Assembly (NCBI GenBank): GCA_015058275.1
Contig: SVCQ01000007.1
Coordinates: 16,468 to 80,467 of the forward strand
Reading direction: 5' to 3'
Source: Clostridiales bacterium
Lineage (GTDB): Bacteria > Bacillota > Clostridia > Peptostreptococcales > Anaerovoracaceae
Length of the DNA: 64,000 bases
The notes under the pieces are model-generated. The model was given only the letters and a program-made list of their open reading frames with translations. It did no database searches and had not been told where the DNA came from. Below, piece by piece: positions 17,027 through 27,066 of this stretch (positions are counted from its first letter, which is position 1; every line of letters starts with the position of its first letter). Position numbers and translations under genes: made by a program.

Positions 17027-18244
17027 ATGAACAAGGATTTTCTAGATGCATTTGCTGATCTCAAAAAGGAAAAGAACCTTTCCGAAGAAGAGATCATAGG
17101 AGCTATCAAGGACTCTATAGAGAATGCATACAAGAAGAATTACGGAGCATCCAACGTCAGAGTAGAGGTCGACATGGCTGAAGGCAACGTGACCGTATTC
17201 ATGGGCATGGAAGTCGTTGAGGAGGTCGAGGATGACCTGACTCAGATCTCGCTGGCGGATGCAAAGGAGATATACGAAGGCTACGAGCTGGGCGATGTCG
17301 TAGAGTATGAGATCGACCCTAAGGACTTCAACAGGATCGCAGCTCAGGGAGCCAAGCAGGTATTCGTCCAGAAGAACAGAGAAGCCGAGAGGACAAATTC
17401 GTACAACGAATTCATCGAAAAGAAAGGCCAGATCGTAACAGGTAAGGTCGAGAGAATCAATAACGGCACCATGCTCATCTCGCTTGGCAGGACTGAGGGA
17501 AGGGTCCCTGCATCCGAGCAGGTCAAGACCGAGAACTTCAAACCGGGCGACAGGATCAAAGTGTACGTCATGGATGTCAAAAAGGAGAACAAAGGCCCTC
17601 AGGTGCTTCTCTCCAGATCGCATCCGGGCCTTGTCAGAGGACTTTTTGAACTCGAGATCCCTGAGATTGCAGACGGCACAGTCGAGATCAAGGGTACAGC
17701 CCGTGAGGCCGGTTCCAGGACAAAGATCGCCGTTTGCTCCAACGACCCTAACGTGGATCCTGTAGGAGCCTGCGTAGGTAACCGCGGAGCCAGGGTACAG
17801 AACATCGCAGACGAGCTCTTCGGAGAGAAGATCGACATCATCGTATGGGATGACGATCCGGCAGTTCTCATCAGCAACGTACTGAGACCTGCCATCGTAG
17901 AGGGCGTATATATCAACGAGGACGAAAAGGCAGCCACAGCTGTAGTTCCTGAGCAGCAGCTCTCGCTCGCTATCGGCAGAGAGGGCCAGAACGTAAGGCT
18001 CGCAGCCAGAGTCAGCGGCTGGAAGATCGATATCAAGAGCAACGATCAGCTCAAGGAGATGGGCTTCGCATTCGATGAGTACGAGGATTCCGAGGAGACC
18101 GGAGATGATGCGTACATCGAGGAAGAGGACATCGCAGCTGCTGAGGAGACCGTAGAAGAGGCCGCAGAGGAAGCAGCAGAGACTGCAGAGACTGAAGAGG
18201 TTAGCGCAAGTGAGGAGACACCAGACGCCGAAGCCGATGCGTAG
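17027..18244 (+). CDS. nusA: Transcription termination/antitermination protein NusA
   Basis: Binds RNA polymerase and nascent RNA, affecting pausing, termination and antitermination. 405 residues. N-terminal polymerase-binding domain (1-~125), S1 domain beginning near KGQIVTGKVERI (~residue 134), then two KH domains, with SRSHPGLVRGLFELEIPEI marking the start of KH1 and VGNRGARVQNI (~residue 252) and IGREGQNVRLAARV (~320) as the KH loops. The last ~60 residues are an acidic Glu/Ala-rich tail rather than the AR repeats of gamma-proteobacteria. AAGGAGG before the ATG is strong. The end overlaps ylxR by 35 bases. Confidence 0.96.
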   Translation: MNKDFLDAFADLKKEKNLSEEEIIGAIKDSIENAYKKNYGASNVRVEVDMAEGNVTVFMGMEVVEEVEDDLTQISLADAKEIYEGYELGDVVEYEIDPKDFNRIAAQGAKQVFVQKNREAERTNSYNEFIEKKGQIVTGKVERINNGTMLISLGRTEGRVPASEQVKTENFKPGDRIKVYVMDVKKENKGPQVLLSRSHPGLVRGLFELEIPEIADGTVEIKGTAREAGSRTKIAVCSNDPNVDPVGACVGNRGARVQNIADELFGEKIDIIVWDDDPAVLISNVLRPAIVEGVYINEDEKAATAVVPEQQLSLAIGREGQNVRLAARVSGWKIDIKSNDQLKEMGFAFDEYEDSEETGDDAYIEEEDIAAAEETVEEAAEEAAETAETEEVSASEETPDAEADA

Positions 18245-18482
18245 ATGCATCGCATGCAGGAAGTCCGTTCCGCAGGACGAGCTCATCAGATTCACGGTGA
18301 ACGACGGTGTGATCAGAGCTGATGACAGCGTCAGGGCGGACGGCAGAGGCTTCTATCTGTGCAGAGACACAGGCTGCATAGAAAGCGCTGTCAAACGCAA
18401 AGCTTTCAACCGCGTCTGCAAAAGGAATGTGGGCGAGGAAGAGATAAGAACTGTTATTGAACAAGCACTCAATAACAACTAA
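18210..18482 (+). CDS. rnpM: RNase P modulator RnpM (YlxR)
   Basis: Small RNA-binding protein, formerly YlxR, reported to modulate RNase P. 90 residues. Seen: PMRRCIACRK with the C-x2-C pair, DELIRF, a DGRGFYLCRD core with a further cysteine, and a helical end. Start is ambiguous: GTG at 18210 (overlaps nusA by 35 bases, AGAGG about 10 bases upstream) or ATG at 18237. Homologues usually have several residues before the P-M-R-x-C motif, so the GTG is preferred. The ylxQ (L7Ae-like) gene that often follows is absent; infB begins 10 bases later. Confidence 0.9.
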   Translation: MRRHQTPKPMRRCIACRKSVPQDELIRFTVNDGVIRADDSVRADGRGFYLCRDTGCIESAVKRKAFNRVCKRNVGEEEIRTVIEQALNNN

Positions 18483-18492
18483 GGAGGAATTG

Positions 18493-21198
18493 ATGTCAAA
18501 GAAAGTTAGTGAACTGACCAAAGAACTTGACATAAGCTTACAGGAACTCAAGGGCTACGCCGAGAAGCTCGGCATCGAAGTCGGTACCGCAAGATCGAGT
18601 ATCGACGATGCTGACGCGGAGAGGCTCTCGAGATCTGTCAATATGATGAAGGGCACTGCCTCTTCTTCGGACCAGTCCGGCAACAAGCCTAAGATCAAGG
18701 CTGTTCCGGTCATGCCTAAGGATGGTCCAAAGGCCAAACCGCCTGCAGGCAAGCCGGTCATCCCTAAGAAGGCCGTAGTACCTAAGGAGGAGGCTCCTGA
18801 GGAAGAGAAGCCTGCCGGGGAGACAAAGAAGGCAGAGCCTGAAGTTGAAGTGCCTGCAGCCGAGGCTCCTGCTGAGGAGACAAAGAAGGCAGAGCCTGAG
18901 ACTGAAGTGCCTGCAGCCGAGACTCCTGCAGAGGACAAGAAGTCTGAGGCTGCCGAGGCTCCTGCTGAGGAGGCAAAGCCTGCCAAAAAGGAAGAGCCTG
19001 AGGAGGAGTACGTCAATGCTCCGGGCAAGCCTATGAGATTCAAAAAGATCTCCGATGCCGCCACCGAAAAGAAAAAGGCAGAGGAAGCCCGCAAGCAGGC
19101 CAGAGAGAGAAGAGCCGCTTCCAAGGAAGGCGGGGACAGGAAACCTGCCGGCCGCAGGGGAGCATCCCAGGGCGATGACAAGGTTCAGAGAAGGTCTCAG
19201 GGCGGCGGTGCTGCTTCGCCTGCAGCCGCAGGAAGCGCCAAGTCAGGCAAGGGCAAGAGCAAGAAGTTCTTCGACAACCGCGACAGAGACAAGCAGTCGA
19301 GGTTCGACAGACGTGAGGACGGCCCGGGCGGACGCCGCAACAACAATTACTATGACGAGACTGCTCTCGAGAAGCAGGAACGCCACAAAAAGAAATACAA
19401 GACCAAGGTCGTTGAGGAGCCTACGGTAGAGGAGCTTCTGCCTGAAGGCACCATCGCAGTTACAGTACCTATCACTGTTGCAGGTCTCTCCGAGCAGGCT
19501 GAGATCAGCGTCAGCAAGATCATCATGTCGATGATGCAGATGGGCGTAATGGCCACTATCAACCAGACTCTCGACAAGGATGCCGTAGAGATGCTCGCAG
19601 AGGATCTCGGCCTCCAGATCGTAGTCACGGAGGAGGCTCCTGAGGTCGAAGAGCCGGGCATCGACATGCACGAGGATTCCGACAGCGAGCTCAAACCAAG
19701 ACCGCCGATCATCACTGTCATGGGTCACGTTGACCACGGTAAGACTTCGCTTCTGGACGCTATCCGCAACACTAACGTTACGGCAGGCGAGTCCGGCGGA
19801 ATCACACAGCACATCGGCGCTTCCGAGGTAGAGATCAACGGCAAGAAGATCGTCTTCCTCGATACACCGGGACACGAAGCATTCACCACAATGCGTGCAA
19901 GAGGTGCGCAGGTAACAGATATCGCTGTACTTGTAGTCGCGGCCGATGACGGCGTAATGCCTCAGACAGTAGAGTCCATCAGCCACGCAAAGGCTGCAGG
20001 AGTACCTATCATCGTTGCCATCAACAAGATGGATAAGCCGGGCGCCAACCCTGACAGGGTCAAGCAGGAACTCATGGAGCACGGAGTGCTCGTAGAGGAC
20101 TGGGGCGGAGAGGTCATCTCCGTACCGGTATCCGCCAAAAAGGGCGAGGGCATCACAGACCTGCTTGAGATGATACTTCTCCAGGCAGACGTGCTCGAGC
20201 TCAAGGCCAATCCGGACAGACTCGCTCTCGGTACAGTCATCGAGGCGAGACTCGACAAGGCCAAGGGCCCTGTCGCTACGTTGCTCGTATCCAACGGTAC
20301 TCTCAAGACAGGCCAGAGCGTTGTCGCAGGTACATGCTCCGGTAAGATCAGGGTGATGACTGACGACAAGGGCAAGACCATCCGCAAGGCCGGTCCGGCC
20401 ACTGCCGTGGAGATCCTCGGTCTCAACGACGTACCGGCTGCAGGCGATGCCTTCAACGCAGTCAGGGATGACAAGACCGCAAGAGAGATCGCCCAGAACA
20501 GAAGAGACAAGATGAGAGAGGAAGTCCTGGCAAGGAACGCCAGCATGACCCTCGACAAGCTCTTCAGCCAGATCCAGGAGGGAGAGGCCAAGGAGCTCAA
20601 CCTCATCGTCAAGGCAGACGTACAGGGATCTGTCGGAGCCATCGTCACTTCCCTCGAGAAGCTCGAGACTCCGGAGGTCAAGATCAACGTTATCCACTCC
20701 GGTGTAGGTACGGTCAACGAGTCCGACGTCAAGCTCGCCGAGACATCGAACGCCATCATCATCGGATTCAACGTAAGACCTACGACGGCTGTTACCAACC
20801 AGGCTCAGGATGCTGATGTCGAGATCAGACTCTACAGGGTCATCTACGATATCATCGACGAGATCCAGGATGCCATGAAGGGCATGCTCGATCCTGAGTT
20901 CAAGGAGGAAGTCCTCGGCAAGGCCGAAGTCAGAGATACTTTCAAGGTACCGAACCTCGGCGTTGTTGCCGGCTGCTATGTCAACGAAGGCGTCGTAAAG
21001 AGAAACGCTCAGATCAGGCTCGTACGCGACGGCATCGTCATCCACGAGGGCGTGATATCCTCGCTCAAGAGATTCAAGGATGACGCCAGGGAAGTCGCTG
21101 CCGGATACGAGTGCGGACTCGGTATCGAAAAGTACAACGATATCAAGCCGGGCGATGTGATCGAGTGCTTCGAGATGGTAGAAGTAGAGAGAAAGTAA
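18493..21198 (+). CDS. infB: Translation initiation factor IF-2
   Basis: GTPase that brings initiator tRNA to the 30S subunit. 901 residues from ATG 18493, chosen over an in-frame ATG at 18457 because AAGGAGG lies 5 bases before it and the N-terminal fold ([13 protein letters not shown]) starts there. Residues ~50-330 are a low-complexity linker with Pro/Ala/Glu repeats, then a Lys/Arg-rich stretch. GTPase motifs: GHVDHGKTS (411-419), [12 protein letters not shown]. Domains II-IV follow and the protein ends in [12 protein letters not shown] 19-residue tandem repeat in the linker is listed separately. The usual position between ylxR and rbfA supports the call. Confidence 0.97.
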   Translation: MSKKVSELTKELDISLQELKGYAEKLGIEVGTARSSIDDADAERLSRSVNMMKGTASSSDQSGNKPKIKAVPVMPKDGPKAKPPAGKPVIPKKAVVPKEEAPEEEKPAGETKKAEPEVEVPAAEAPAEETKKAEPETEVPAAETPAEDKKSEAAEAPAEEAKPAKKEEPEEEYVNAPGKPMRFKKISDAATEKKKAEEARKQARERRAASKEGGDRKPAGRRGASQGDDKVQRRSQGGGAASPAAAGSAKSGKGKSKKFFDNRDRDKQSRFDRREDGPGGRRNNNYYDETALEKQERHKKKYKTKVVEEPTVEELLPEGTIAVTVPITVAGLSEQAEISVSKIIMSMMQMGVMATINQTLDKDAVEMLAEDLGLQIVVTEEAPEVEEPGIDMHEDSDSELKPRPPIITVMGHVDHGKTSLLDAIRNTNVTAGESGGITQHIGASEVEINGKKIVFLDTPGHEAFTTMRARGAQVTDIAVLVVAADDGVMPQTVESISHAKAAGVPIIVAINKMDKPGANPDRVKQELMEHGVLVEDWGGEVISVPVSAKKGEGITDLLEMILLQADVLELKANPDRLALGTVIEARLDKAKGPVATLLVSNGTLKTGQSVVAGTCSGKIRVMTDDKGKTIRKAGPATAVEILGLNDVPAAGDAFNAVRDDKTAREIAQNRRDKMREEVLARNASMTLDKLFSQIQEGEAKELNLIVKADVQGSVGAIVTSLEKLETPEVKINVIHSGVGTVNESDVKLAETSNAIIIGFNVRPTTAVTNQAQDADVEIRLYRVIYDIIDEIQDAMKGMLDPEFKEEVLGKAEVRDTFKVPNLGVVAGCYVNEGVVKRNAQIRLVRDGIVIHEGVISSLKRFKDDAREVAAGYECGLGIEKYNDIKPGDVIECFEMVEVERK
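18820..18933 (+). repeat. 57-base tandem duplication in the IF-2 linker
   Basis: Two adjacent 57-base units encode 19 residues each, beginning ETKKAEPE and running through EVPAAE, differing at only a few bases (V/T, A/T exchanges). A third, degenerate PAED-KKSE segment follows. The unit preserves frame, so the repeat changes only linker length. Replication slippage is the likely origin. Confidence 0.85.
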
Positions 21199-21199
21199 C

Positions 21200-21577
21200 A
21201 TGGCTAAATACAGACAGGGGAGACTCAGCGAAGAGATCAAAAAGAGCGTAAGCGGATTTCTGATCAACGGAGCCAAGGACCCCGCACTTACATCAAGGAT
21301 CATAAGCATTACAGGCGCGGAGGTGACGCGCGACGGCAGCTACGCCACCGTCTACGTTTCACCTGTCTGCCTGTCGGACGAGGACCGCGAGATGGTCTAC
21401 GCGGAGGTGCTTGCAGGCTTCGAGAGAGCCAAGGGCGCCATCAGGGGCCAGCTGTCGAGAGATATCATGCTCAGACATACTCCGGAACTCATCTTCAAGC
21501 TCGATTCTTCACAGGACTACGGACGTCATATCGACTCCATAATCGACACGCTCACATATAACAACGAGGACGAATAG
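21200..21577 (+). CDS. rbfA: 30S ribosome-binding factor RbfA
   Basis: Binds the 16S rRNA 5' region during late 30S maturation and cold adaptation. 125 residues with a KH-like fold. Seen: RQGRLSEEIKKSVSGFL at the N-terminus, an ITGAEVTRDGSYATVYVSP core strand-turn-strand, and the RHTPELIFKLDSSQDYGRHID C-terminal block typical of the family. ATG begins 1 base after the infB stop, and the next gene starts directly after its stop, so translation is likely coupled. Confidence 0.95.
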   Translation: MAKYRQGRLSEEIKKSVSGFLINGAKDPALTSRIISITGAEVTRDGSYATVYVSPVCLSDEDREMVYAEVLAGFERAKGAIRGQLSRDIMLRHTPELIFKLDSSQDYGRHIDSIIDTLTYNNEDE

Positions 21578-22555
21578 TTGAACGATACGATCAAGAGCAT
21601 AGCTACAATAATGAAGGATCTCGACGGGATCCTCATATTCCCTCACATGAACATGGACGGAGACGCGCTCGGCTCATCGACGGCTCTCTGCCTGGCTCTC
21701 AGGAGCCTCGGCAAGAAGGCCTACGTCATGATAAACGAGCCTGTACCCAAGAACCTCGACTTCCTTGAGTGCGGATGCACTACAAACGATGACAGCGTTC
21801 TTGATGACGTTCAGCTGTCTGTCATGGTCGACTGCAACGGTCTTGACCGCATACAGGGCAGGGAGGAAGTCTGGAAGAGAGGCCGCCTCAAGGGCTGCAT
21901 CGACCACCACGCCACCAAAGCCAAGGACATGAGATATGACTTCTCGCGCGTGGAGCCTAAATCCGCTGCCGCAGGAGAGATCATATATAACATCATCAAG
22001 GCTCTCGGCGTCACGATCGATCTCGACATGGCCAATGCCATATTCACCGCCATCACGACGGATACGGGCAACTTCCAGCACAGCAATACGACCAGCCGCT
22101 CACACGAGATAGCCGGCCACCTGTACAAGATCGAGGGATTCAATTCCAAGGCTATATCCGCTCTCATTTACGACCGCAGATCAAAGAATGCGATCAGGAT
22201 GGAGAGCAAGGTGCTCGAGAATCTCAACTTCTACGCCGACGGCAAGCTCGTAGTCGGCAGGGTTACTCAGGACCTCCTCCGCGAGTGCGAATGCACAATG
22301 GACGAGGCCGACGGCATCATCCAAAAGATGATGAGTATCGACGGAGTGGAGGGCGCATGCCTCTTCAAGGAGACTGACCACAGCATAAGAGCGAGCCTCA
22401 GAGGCAGGTCCTATGCCAATATGGAGAAGGCCGCTGCCAAGTACGGCGGGGGCGGACACATGCTGGCTGCAGGCTGCTCATTCTACGCGCCTATGCCTGA
22501 GGTCGAGGAACTATTCATACCGGAGCTCATTGAAGCTGTAAGCAGGACACGATGA
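21578..22555 (+). CDS. nrnA: DHH-family nanoRNase / 3'-phosphoadenosine phosphatase (NrnA-like)
   Basis: DHH/DHHA1 phosphoesterase that degrades 2-5-nt RNAs and hydrolyses 3'-phosphoadenosine 5'-phosphate in characterised homologues; cytoplasmic. 325 residues. Seen: [14 protein letters not shown] (metal-binding Asp pair), VDCNG, IDHHATK (the DHH motif), [15 protein letters not shown], and a DHHA1 end with [13 protein letters not shown]. Start is TTG at 21578 immediately after the rbfA stop, with GAGGA inside rbfA as the ribosome site. Its stop overlaps the truB start (ATGA). Location between rbfA and truB is a common Firmicutes order. Confidence 0.93.
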   Translation: MNDTIKSIATIMKDLDGILIFPHMNMDGDALGSSTALCLALRSLGKKAYVMINEPVPKNLDFLECGCTTNDDSVLDDVQLSVMVDCNGLDRIQGREEVWKRGRLKGCIDHHATKAKDMRYDFSRVEPKSAAAGEIIYNIIKALGVTIDLDMANAIFTAITTDTGNFQHSNTTSRSHEIAGHLYKIEGFNSKAISALIYDRRSKNAIRMESKVLENLNFYADGKLVVGRVTQDLLRECECTMDEADGIIQKMMSIDGVEGACLFKETDHSIRASLRGRSYANMEKAAAKYGGGGHMLAAGCSFYAPMPEVEELFIPELIEAVSRTR

Positions 22556-23442
22556 ACGGTGTAATAAACGTAAACAAGCCGGCCGGATGGACTTCGCAGG
22601 ATGTATGCGCGAAGCTCAGGGGCCGGCTCCACATTAAGAAAATAGGACACACAGGAACGCTCGACCCGATGGCTACGGGCGTTTTGCCTGTATGCACAGG
22701 AAACGCGACCCGTATCATCGAGTATTACGACAGGGATCACAAGACATACCATGCTGAGATGCAGCTCGGTATAACGACCGATACTCTCGATATAACGGGC
22801 GAAGTCCTTGAGACATCTGATCATACGGGAGTGAACGAAAACGCCGTGAGAGAGGCATTTAAAGCCTATACGGGCGAAGTCTCACAGATACCTCCGAAGT
22901 ACTCGGCTCTCAAGGTCAACGGCAGGCGGGCTTATGAGCTTGCACGCGAGGGAAGAGACTTTGAGATAAAGGCGCGTGAGGTCACGATATACCGTAATGA
23001 GATCACATCCATGGATCTTGAGAGAGGTCTTATAGGATTCTATGTCGAATGCTCCAAGGGCACATATATCCGCACTATATGCGATGACATAGGCCGGAAT
23101 CTCGGCTGCGGAGCCTGCATGACGGCACTCTGCCGCACCGGTTCAGGCGTATTCAGGATAGAAGATGCCGCGGACATAGAGGATCTCTGCGATATGAGCG
23201 ATGATGAGATAGCTTCACGCGTCATAAAGCCTGAGGATACGCTCGTGATGCTCGGGAGGATAGAGCTTAACGATAACAGAGTTATCGCTTTTACTAACGG
23301 CAATTCGACAAGAAGCGGCGGATACAGGATAACAGAGGCTTCGCGCTTTGATGAGCTGTACCGCGTGTATTCCGAGGGACGCTTCCTCGGAGTTGCAGGC
23401 ACAGAGAACGGCTCGCTTGTACCGCACAAGGTATTCAGATAG
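22552..23442 (+). CDS. truB: tRNA pseudouridine(55) synthase
   Basis: Makes pseudouridine 55 in the T-loop of tRNAs. 296 residues. Seen: [13 protein letters not shown] at the start, [16 protein letters not shown] around residues 34-49 with the catalytic Asp, then [16 protein letters not shown] and the SKGTYIRTI motif near residue 170. C-terminal ~60 residues are a PUA-like extension. Start overlaps nrnA by four bases and ribF begins immediately after its stop, so all three are probably translated together. Confidence 0.96.
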   Translation: MNGVINVNKPAGWTSQDVCAKLRGRLHIKKIGHTGTLDPMATGVLPVCTGNATRIIEYYDRDHKTYHAEMQLGITTDTLDITGEVLETSDHTGVNENAVREAFKAYTGEVSQIPPKYSALKVNGRRAYELAREGRDFEIKAREVTIYRNEITSMDLERGLIGFYVECSKGTYIRTICDDIGRNLGCGACMTALCRTGSGVFRIEDAADIEDLCDMSDDEIASRVIKPEDTLVMLGRIELNDNRVIAFTNGNSTRSGGYRITEASRFDELYRVYSEGRFLGVAGTENGSLVPHKVFR

Positions 23443-24387
23443 ATGCAGATAATAGATTCACTCAACGAACTGAATATAACTTCAAAGACGGCTGTTGCTC
23501 TCGGCAATTTCGACGGGGTGCACATCGGACACCGGAAGATAATGCACAATGCCCTCGAGGCTGCTTCTGCCAATGGCTTCAAGTCCCTTTGCTTTACCTT
23601 CTCAAACCATCCCTTCAACTTCATAATGGACAGGGATGTATCTGATCCGGCTGCGATCAAGCTCATATGCAGCGAGGAGGAGAAGATAAGGCTCATAGAG
23701 GACATGGGTTTTGATATCCTCGTCAACGTTCCCTTCGATGAACACATAATGAAGATGAGGGCGCACGACTTCTTTGAGGATATACTTTCGGGCAGGCTCT
23801 CGGCCGGATACATATCCGTCGGCTTCAATTACAGCTACGGGGCAAGGGCTGAGGGGAACCCTGAGATGCTGAGAGATGAGTGCGGCAGGGCTGGCATACT
23901 CTGCAGCGTTGAGGATGCCGTGATGATGGACGGCGAGGTCGTAAGCTCGACCCTTATCCGAGAGATGATCGCAGGCGGAGACATGGAGAAGGCCGCAGCA
24001 TACCTCGGCAGGCCTTTTACCGTCAGCGGCAAGGTGGAGCACGGAGCCAGACTCGGAAGCGCAAACGGCATACCGACTGCCAACATAGCAATGCCTGATG
24101 ACAGGCTGGCACCTCCGAACGGAGTATACTTTACCAGGGTGCTTGCCGGCGGAAGTGAGTACAAGGCGGTATCAAATCTCGGATGCAAGCCTACCGTAAG
24201 CGACAGGGGCATAATCTCGATCGAGACCAATGTCTTCGGCTGGCAGGGAGACCTCTACGAAAAGGAGATCTCCGTGTACTTCGATCACTTCTCAAGACCC
24301 GAGCGCAGATTCGCATCACAGGAGGAGCTCTTCGCTCAGATCTCAAGGGACTGCGAGGATGCAGTGTGCTATCATTCGGAGCACTGA
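23443..24387 (+). CDS. ribF: Bifunctional riboflavin kinase / FAD synthetase
   Basis: Converts riboflavin to FMN and then FAD. 314 residues. The N-terminal adenylyltransferase has ALGNFDGVHIGHRKIM (residues ~19-34), SVGFNYSYGA and SSTLIREMI; the C-terminal kinase has GRPFTVSGKVEHG, the PTANI motif and NGVYFTRV, ending with the helix carrying FASQEELFAQI. It ends the nusA operon; a promoter for rpsO begins about 30 bases after its stop. No FMN riboswitch is seen near it. Confidence 0.96.
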   Translation: MQIIDSLNELNITSKTAVALGNFDGVHIGHRKIMHNALEAASANGFKSLCFTFSNHPFNFIMDRDVSDPAAIKLICSEEEKIRLIEDMGFDILVNVPFDEHIMKMRAHDFFEDILSGRLSAGYISVGFNYSYGARAEGNPEMLRDECGRAGILCSVEDAVMMDGEVVSSTLIREMIAGGDMEKAAAYLGRPFTVSGKVEHGARLGSANGIPTANIAMPDDRLAPPNGVYFTRVLAGGSEYKAVSNLGCKPTVSDRGIISIETNVFGWQGDLYEKEISVYFDHFSRPERRFASQEELFAQISRDCEDAVCYHSEH

Positions 24388-24418
24388 CAATACATCATAA
24401 AATATTCACAAAAACTGA

Positions 24419-24447
24419 TAGACAACGCGATGTATTCGTGTTAATAT
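24419..24447 (+). promoter_or_regulatory. Promoter of rpsO (and possibly pnp)
   Basis: TAGACA (24419-24424) and TAATAT (24442-24447) are separated by 17 bases. The predicted start near 24454 gives a leader of about 108 bases ahead of rpsO. There is no terminator between ribF and this promoter, so read-through from upstream is also possible. Confidence 0.6.
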
Positions 24448-24453
24448 ACCACC

Positions 24454-24562
24454 GTTGCAGCCGGAGGCTGTGACACATCAATCAAATATACCCGCGCCGC
24501 AGTGGTTCGTATCTCCGACGGCTTCGCAGAGCGGGCGCACTTAAGAAAAGGAGTTTATTTTT
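24454..24562 (+). promoter_or_regulatory. Structured 5' leader of rpsO
   Basis: The ~110-base untranslated leader contains a GCAGCC-GGA-GGCTGT hairpin (24455-24469) and a larger GC-rich element in which CCCGC (24491-24495) can pair with GCGGG (24531-24535), enclosing a CCGACGGCTTCGCAGA segment. The element ends about 25 bases before the start codon, and the AAAGGAG ribosome site follows it. Ribosomal protein S15 represses its own synthesis through leader RNA in several bacterial groups, so an S15-binding leader is the natural guess; I do not recognise it as a named motif. Confidence 0.5.
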
Positions 24563-24829
24563 ATGCTTACAAAAGAGAAAAAACAGGAAATCATCAAAGA
24601 GTATGCTACAAAAGAGGGTGACACAGGTTCACCTGAGGTACAGGTTGCTATCCTTACTTACAGGATCAACGACCTCAACGAGCACCTCAAAGAGCACCAC
24701 AAGGACTTCCACTCCAGGAGAGGCCTCCTGAAGATGGTAGGTCAGAGAAGAAACCTCCTCAAGTACCTGAGAGAGACTGACATCGAGAGATACAGAAGCC
24801 TGATCGCCCGTCTCGGACTGAGGAAATAA
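24563..24829 (+). CDS. rpsO: 30S ribosomal protein S15
   Basis: Primary 16S rRNA-binding protein of the central domain. 88 residues, exactly the family length. Seen: [56 protein letters not shown] and [17 protein letters not shown], the hallmark S15 blocks. AAAGGAG stands about 10 bases before the ATG. Followed by a hairpin and pnp, the classical rpsO-pnp pair. Confidence 0.98.
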   Translation: MLTKEKKQEIIKEYATKEGDTGSPEVQVAILTYRINDLNEHLKEHHKDFHSRRGLLKMVGQRRNLLKYLRETDIERYRSLIARLGLRK

Positions 24830-24842
24830 TGAGAGACTTTTG

Positions 24843-24870
24843 AAGCGGGAGCACGCCTCCCGCTTTGATT
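24843..24870 (+). terminator. Hairpin between rpsO and pnp
   Basis: Perfect 9-pair stem AAGCGGGAG / CTCCCGCTT with a CACGC loop, followed by TGATTGT, a weak T tract. It probably works as a partial terminator or RNA 3'-end stabiliser, since pnp starts only 60 bases further on. A TATAAT at 24872-24877 could start a separate pnp transcript, but no good -35 box lies upstream of it. Confidence 0.65.
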
Positions 24871-24931
24871 GTATAATCAGCTAAGGCCCATGGTAGTAAA
24901 GGATCATTAACAGGAAGGAGTTGTTAATAGA

Positions 24932-27058
24932 ATGGGTAGATTCGAAGATTACAAGACATACAGAACAGCGCTCGGCGGCAGACTTCTCGAGGTAGAGATC
25001 GGCAAGCTCGCGGAGCAGGCAAACGGACAGGCTACGGTCAGATACGGAGACACGGTCGTAAGCTGCACTGTCTGCGCCAGCAAGGAGCCGAAGCAGGACG
25101 TGGATTTCTTCCCGCTTACCTGCAATTTCGAAGAGAAGCTCTACGCAGTCGGCAAGATCCCGGGAGGATACATCAAGAGAGAGGGACGTCCAAGCGAGAA
25201 GGCCACTCTCATCTCGAGACTTATCGACAGACCGCTGAGACCGCTTTTCCCAAAGGGATACAGGAATGACGTAGTCGTAACTGCCACTGCACTTTCGGTG
25301 GACCACGACTGCTCGCCTGAGGTCGCATCCCTCATCGGTACATCCACAGCAATCGCTATCTCGGACATCCCTTGGGACGGTCCTACAGCCGGCGTTGTAG
25401 TAGGCAGAGTTGACGGCGAGTTCGTCATCAACCCGACATTCGAGCAGAGACAGGTATCCGACGTCAATCTGACTGTCTGCGGTACTGAGGAAGCCATTAT
25501 GATGGTAGAGGCAGGAGCCAAGGAAGTTCCTGAGGATCAGATGCTCGAGGCCATCCTCTTCGGTCACGAGGAGATCAAGAACATCTGCAGATTCATAAAG
25601 AGCATCGTTGATGAGGTCGGCAAGGAGAAGCAGGAGTACGTCGTATTCAAGGCGGGCGAGGATGTTGACGCAGCCGTAAGAGAGTACGCCACTCAGAAGA
25701 TGGTAGACGCCATCTACACAGTAGACAAGCAGGAGAGACTCGCCAACATGGACGCTGTCGCTGCTGATGCCAAGGAGCACTTCGCAGAGCAGTTCGAGGA
25801 CAGAGGCGCAGAGGTCGACGAGGTACTCTACAACATCAAAAAGGAAGAGGTCAGACGCCGCATCCTCGAGGAGGGCGTTCGTCCTGACAACAGAAGACCT
25901 GACGAGATCAGACCGCTCTGGAGCGAGACAGGTTATCTTCCGAGGACACACGGATCCGGACTCTTCAAGAGAGGACAGACTCAGGTGCTTTCGGTCTGCA
26001 CACTCGCACCTCTTTCCGAGGCGCAGTGGCTTGACGGCATCGATGATGACGTAACACGCAAGAGATACATGCATCAGTACAACTTCCCGGGATACTGCAC
26101 AGGAGAGGCCAAGCCTTCAAGATCCCCGGGCAGGAGAGAGATCGGACACGGAGCACTCGCAGAGAGAGCTCTCATGCCTGTACTTCCTGACGAAGAGGAA
26201 TTCCCGTATGCCATCAGAGTCGTCTCCGAGGTAATGTCCTCCAACGGATCATCCTCGATGGCTTCGACATGCGGCTCCACACTCGCACTGATGGATGCCG
26301 GTGTTCCTATCAAAAAGCCGGTTTCCGGTATCGCAATGGGACTCATTGAGGGATTCAATGAGGACGGATCGAGCAAGTTCGCCATCCTCTCGGATATCCA
26401 GGGCATGGAAGACTTCCTCGGCGACATGGACTTCAAGGTCACTGGTACTCCTGACGGAGTTACAGCTCTCCAGATGGATATCAAGGTCCACGGCCTCAAC
26501 CGTGAGATCCTCAAGCAGGCTCTCGACCAGGCCAAGATCGGAAGAGCCAAGATCCTCGAGAATATGCTCGAAGAGATCCCGGCTCCAAGGACAGAGCTCA
26601 GCCCGTATGCACCTAGATTTATCAGCATGAGGATCGATCCTGACAAGATCAGGCTCGTCATCGGACCTGGAGGCAAGACAGTCAACAGGATCGTCGAGGA
26701 GACCGGCGCCAAGATCGACATCTCCGATGATGATGTCGGATTCATCGCTATCTACGCTGTCGATCAGGAGAGCGCAGAGGCAGCCAGAAGAGAGATCGAG
26801 CTCATCACAAAGGACGTTGAGGTCGGTGAGACTTACGAGGGCAAGGTCACAAGGATCATGAACTTCGGAGCATTCATCGAGATCCTCCCTGGCAAGGAAG
26901 GACTCCTCCACATCTCCAAGATGGCTGACCACAGGGTCAACAAGGTCGAGGATGTCATGAACATCGGTGATGAGGTTACTGTCAAGGTCACTGAGATCGA
27001 CAGTCAGAACCGCATCAATCTCGAGAGACCTGACGTAAAGAGAGCTCCGAGACGCTAA
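24932..27058 (+). CDS. pnp: Polyribonucleotide nucleotidyltransferase (PNPase)
   Basis: Phosphorolytic 3'-5' exoribonuclease of the degradosome type. 708 residues, standard. Two RNase PH cores: the first to ~residue 140 with the [21 protein letters not shown] loop, the second from ~310 with [28 protein letters not shown] and [10 protein letters not shown] (catalytic Asp pair around 496). KH domain with [16 protein letters not shown] near 578 and S1 domain beginning [17 protein letters not shown] near 630. AAGGAG lies upstream of the ATG. Follows rpsO as in most bacteria; PNPase autoregulation through its leader is known in other species but no site is identifiable here. Confidence 0.97.
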   Translation: MGRFEDYKTYRTALGGRLLEVEIGKLAEQANGQATVRYGDTVVSCTVCASKEPKQDVDFFPLTCNFEEKLYAVGKIPGGYIKREGRPSEKATLISRLIDRPLRPLFPKGYRNDVVVTATALSVDHDCSPEVASLIGTSTAIAISDIPWDGPTAGVVVGRVDGEFVINPTFEQRQVSDVNLTVCGTEEAIMMVEAGAKEVPEDQMLEAILFGHEEIKNICRFIKSIVDEVGKEKQEYVVFKAGEDVDAAVREYATQKMVDAIYTVDKQERLANMDAVAADAKEHFAEQFEDRGAEVDEVLYNIKKEEVRRRILEEGVRPDNRRPDEIRPLWSETGYLPRTHGSGLFKRGQTQVLSVCTLAPLSEAQWLDGIDDDVTRKRYMHQYNFPGYCTGEAKPSRSPGRREIGHGALAERALMPVLPDEEEFPYAIRVVSEVMSSNGSSSMASTCGSTLALMDAGVPIKKPVSGIAMGLIEGFNEDGSSKFAILSDIQGMEDFLGDMDFKVTGTPDGVTALQMDIKVHGLNREILKQALDQAKIGRAKILENMLEEIPAPRTELSPYAPRFISMRIDPDKIRLVIGPGGKTVNRIVEETGAKIDISDDDVGFIAIYAVDQESAEAARREIELITKDVEVGETYEGKVTRIMNFGAFIEILPGKEGLLHISKMADHRVNKVEDVMNIGDEVTVKVTEIDSQNRINLERPDVKRAPRR

Positions 27059-27066
27059 GATTATAA

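Noticed and set aside
18457..18492. Longer infB start
   Set aside because: Overlaps ylxR; AAGGAGG is correctly placed for ATG 18493.
19243..21309. 688-codon open frame on the minus strand opposite infB
   Set aside because: Shadow of infB produced by codon bias; lacks a ribosome site and resembles no protein family.
24480..24545. tRNA-like sequence in the rpsO leader (GGTTCG)
   Set aside because: No acceptor stem or cloverleaf can be formed.
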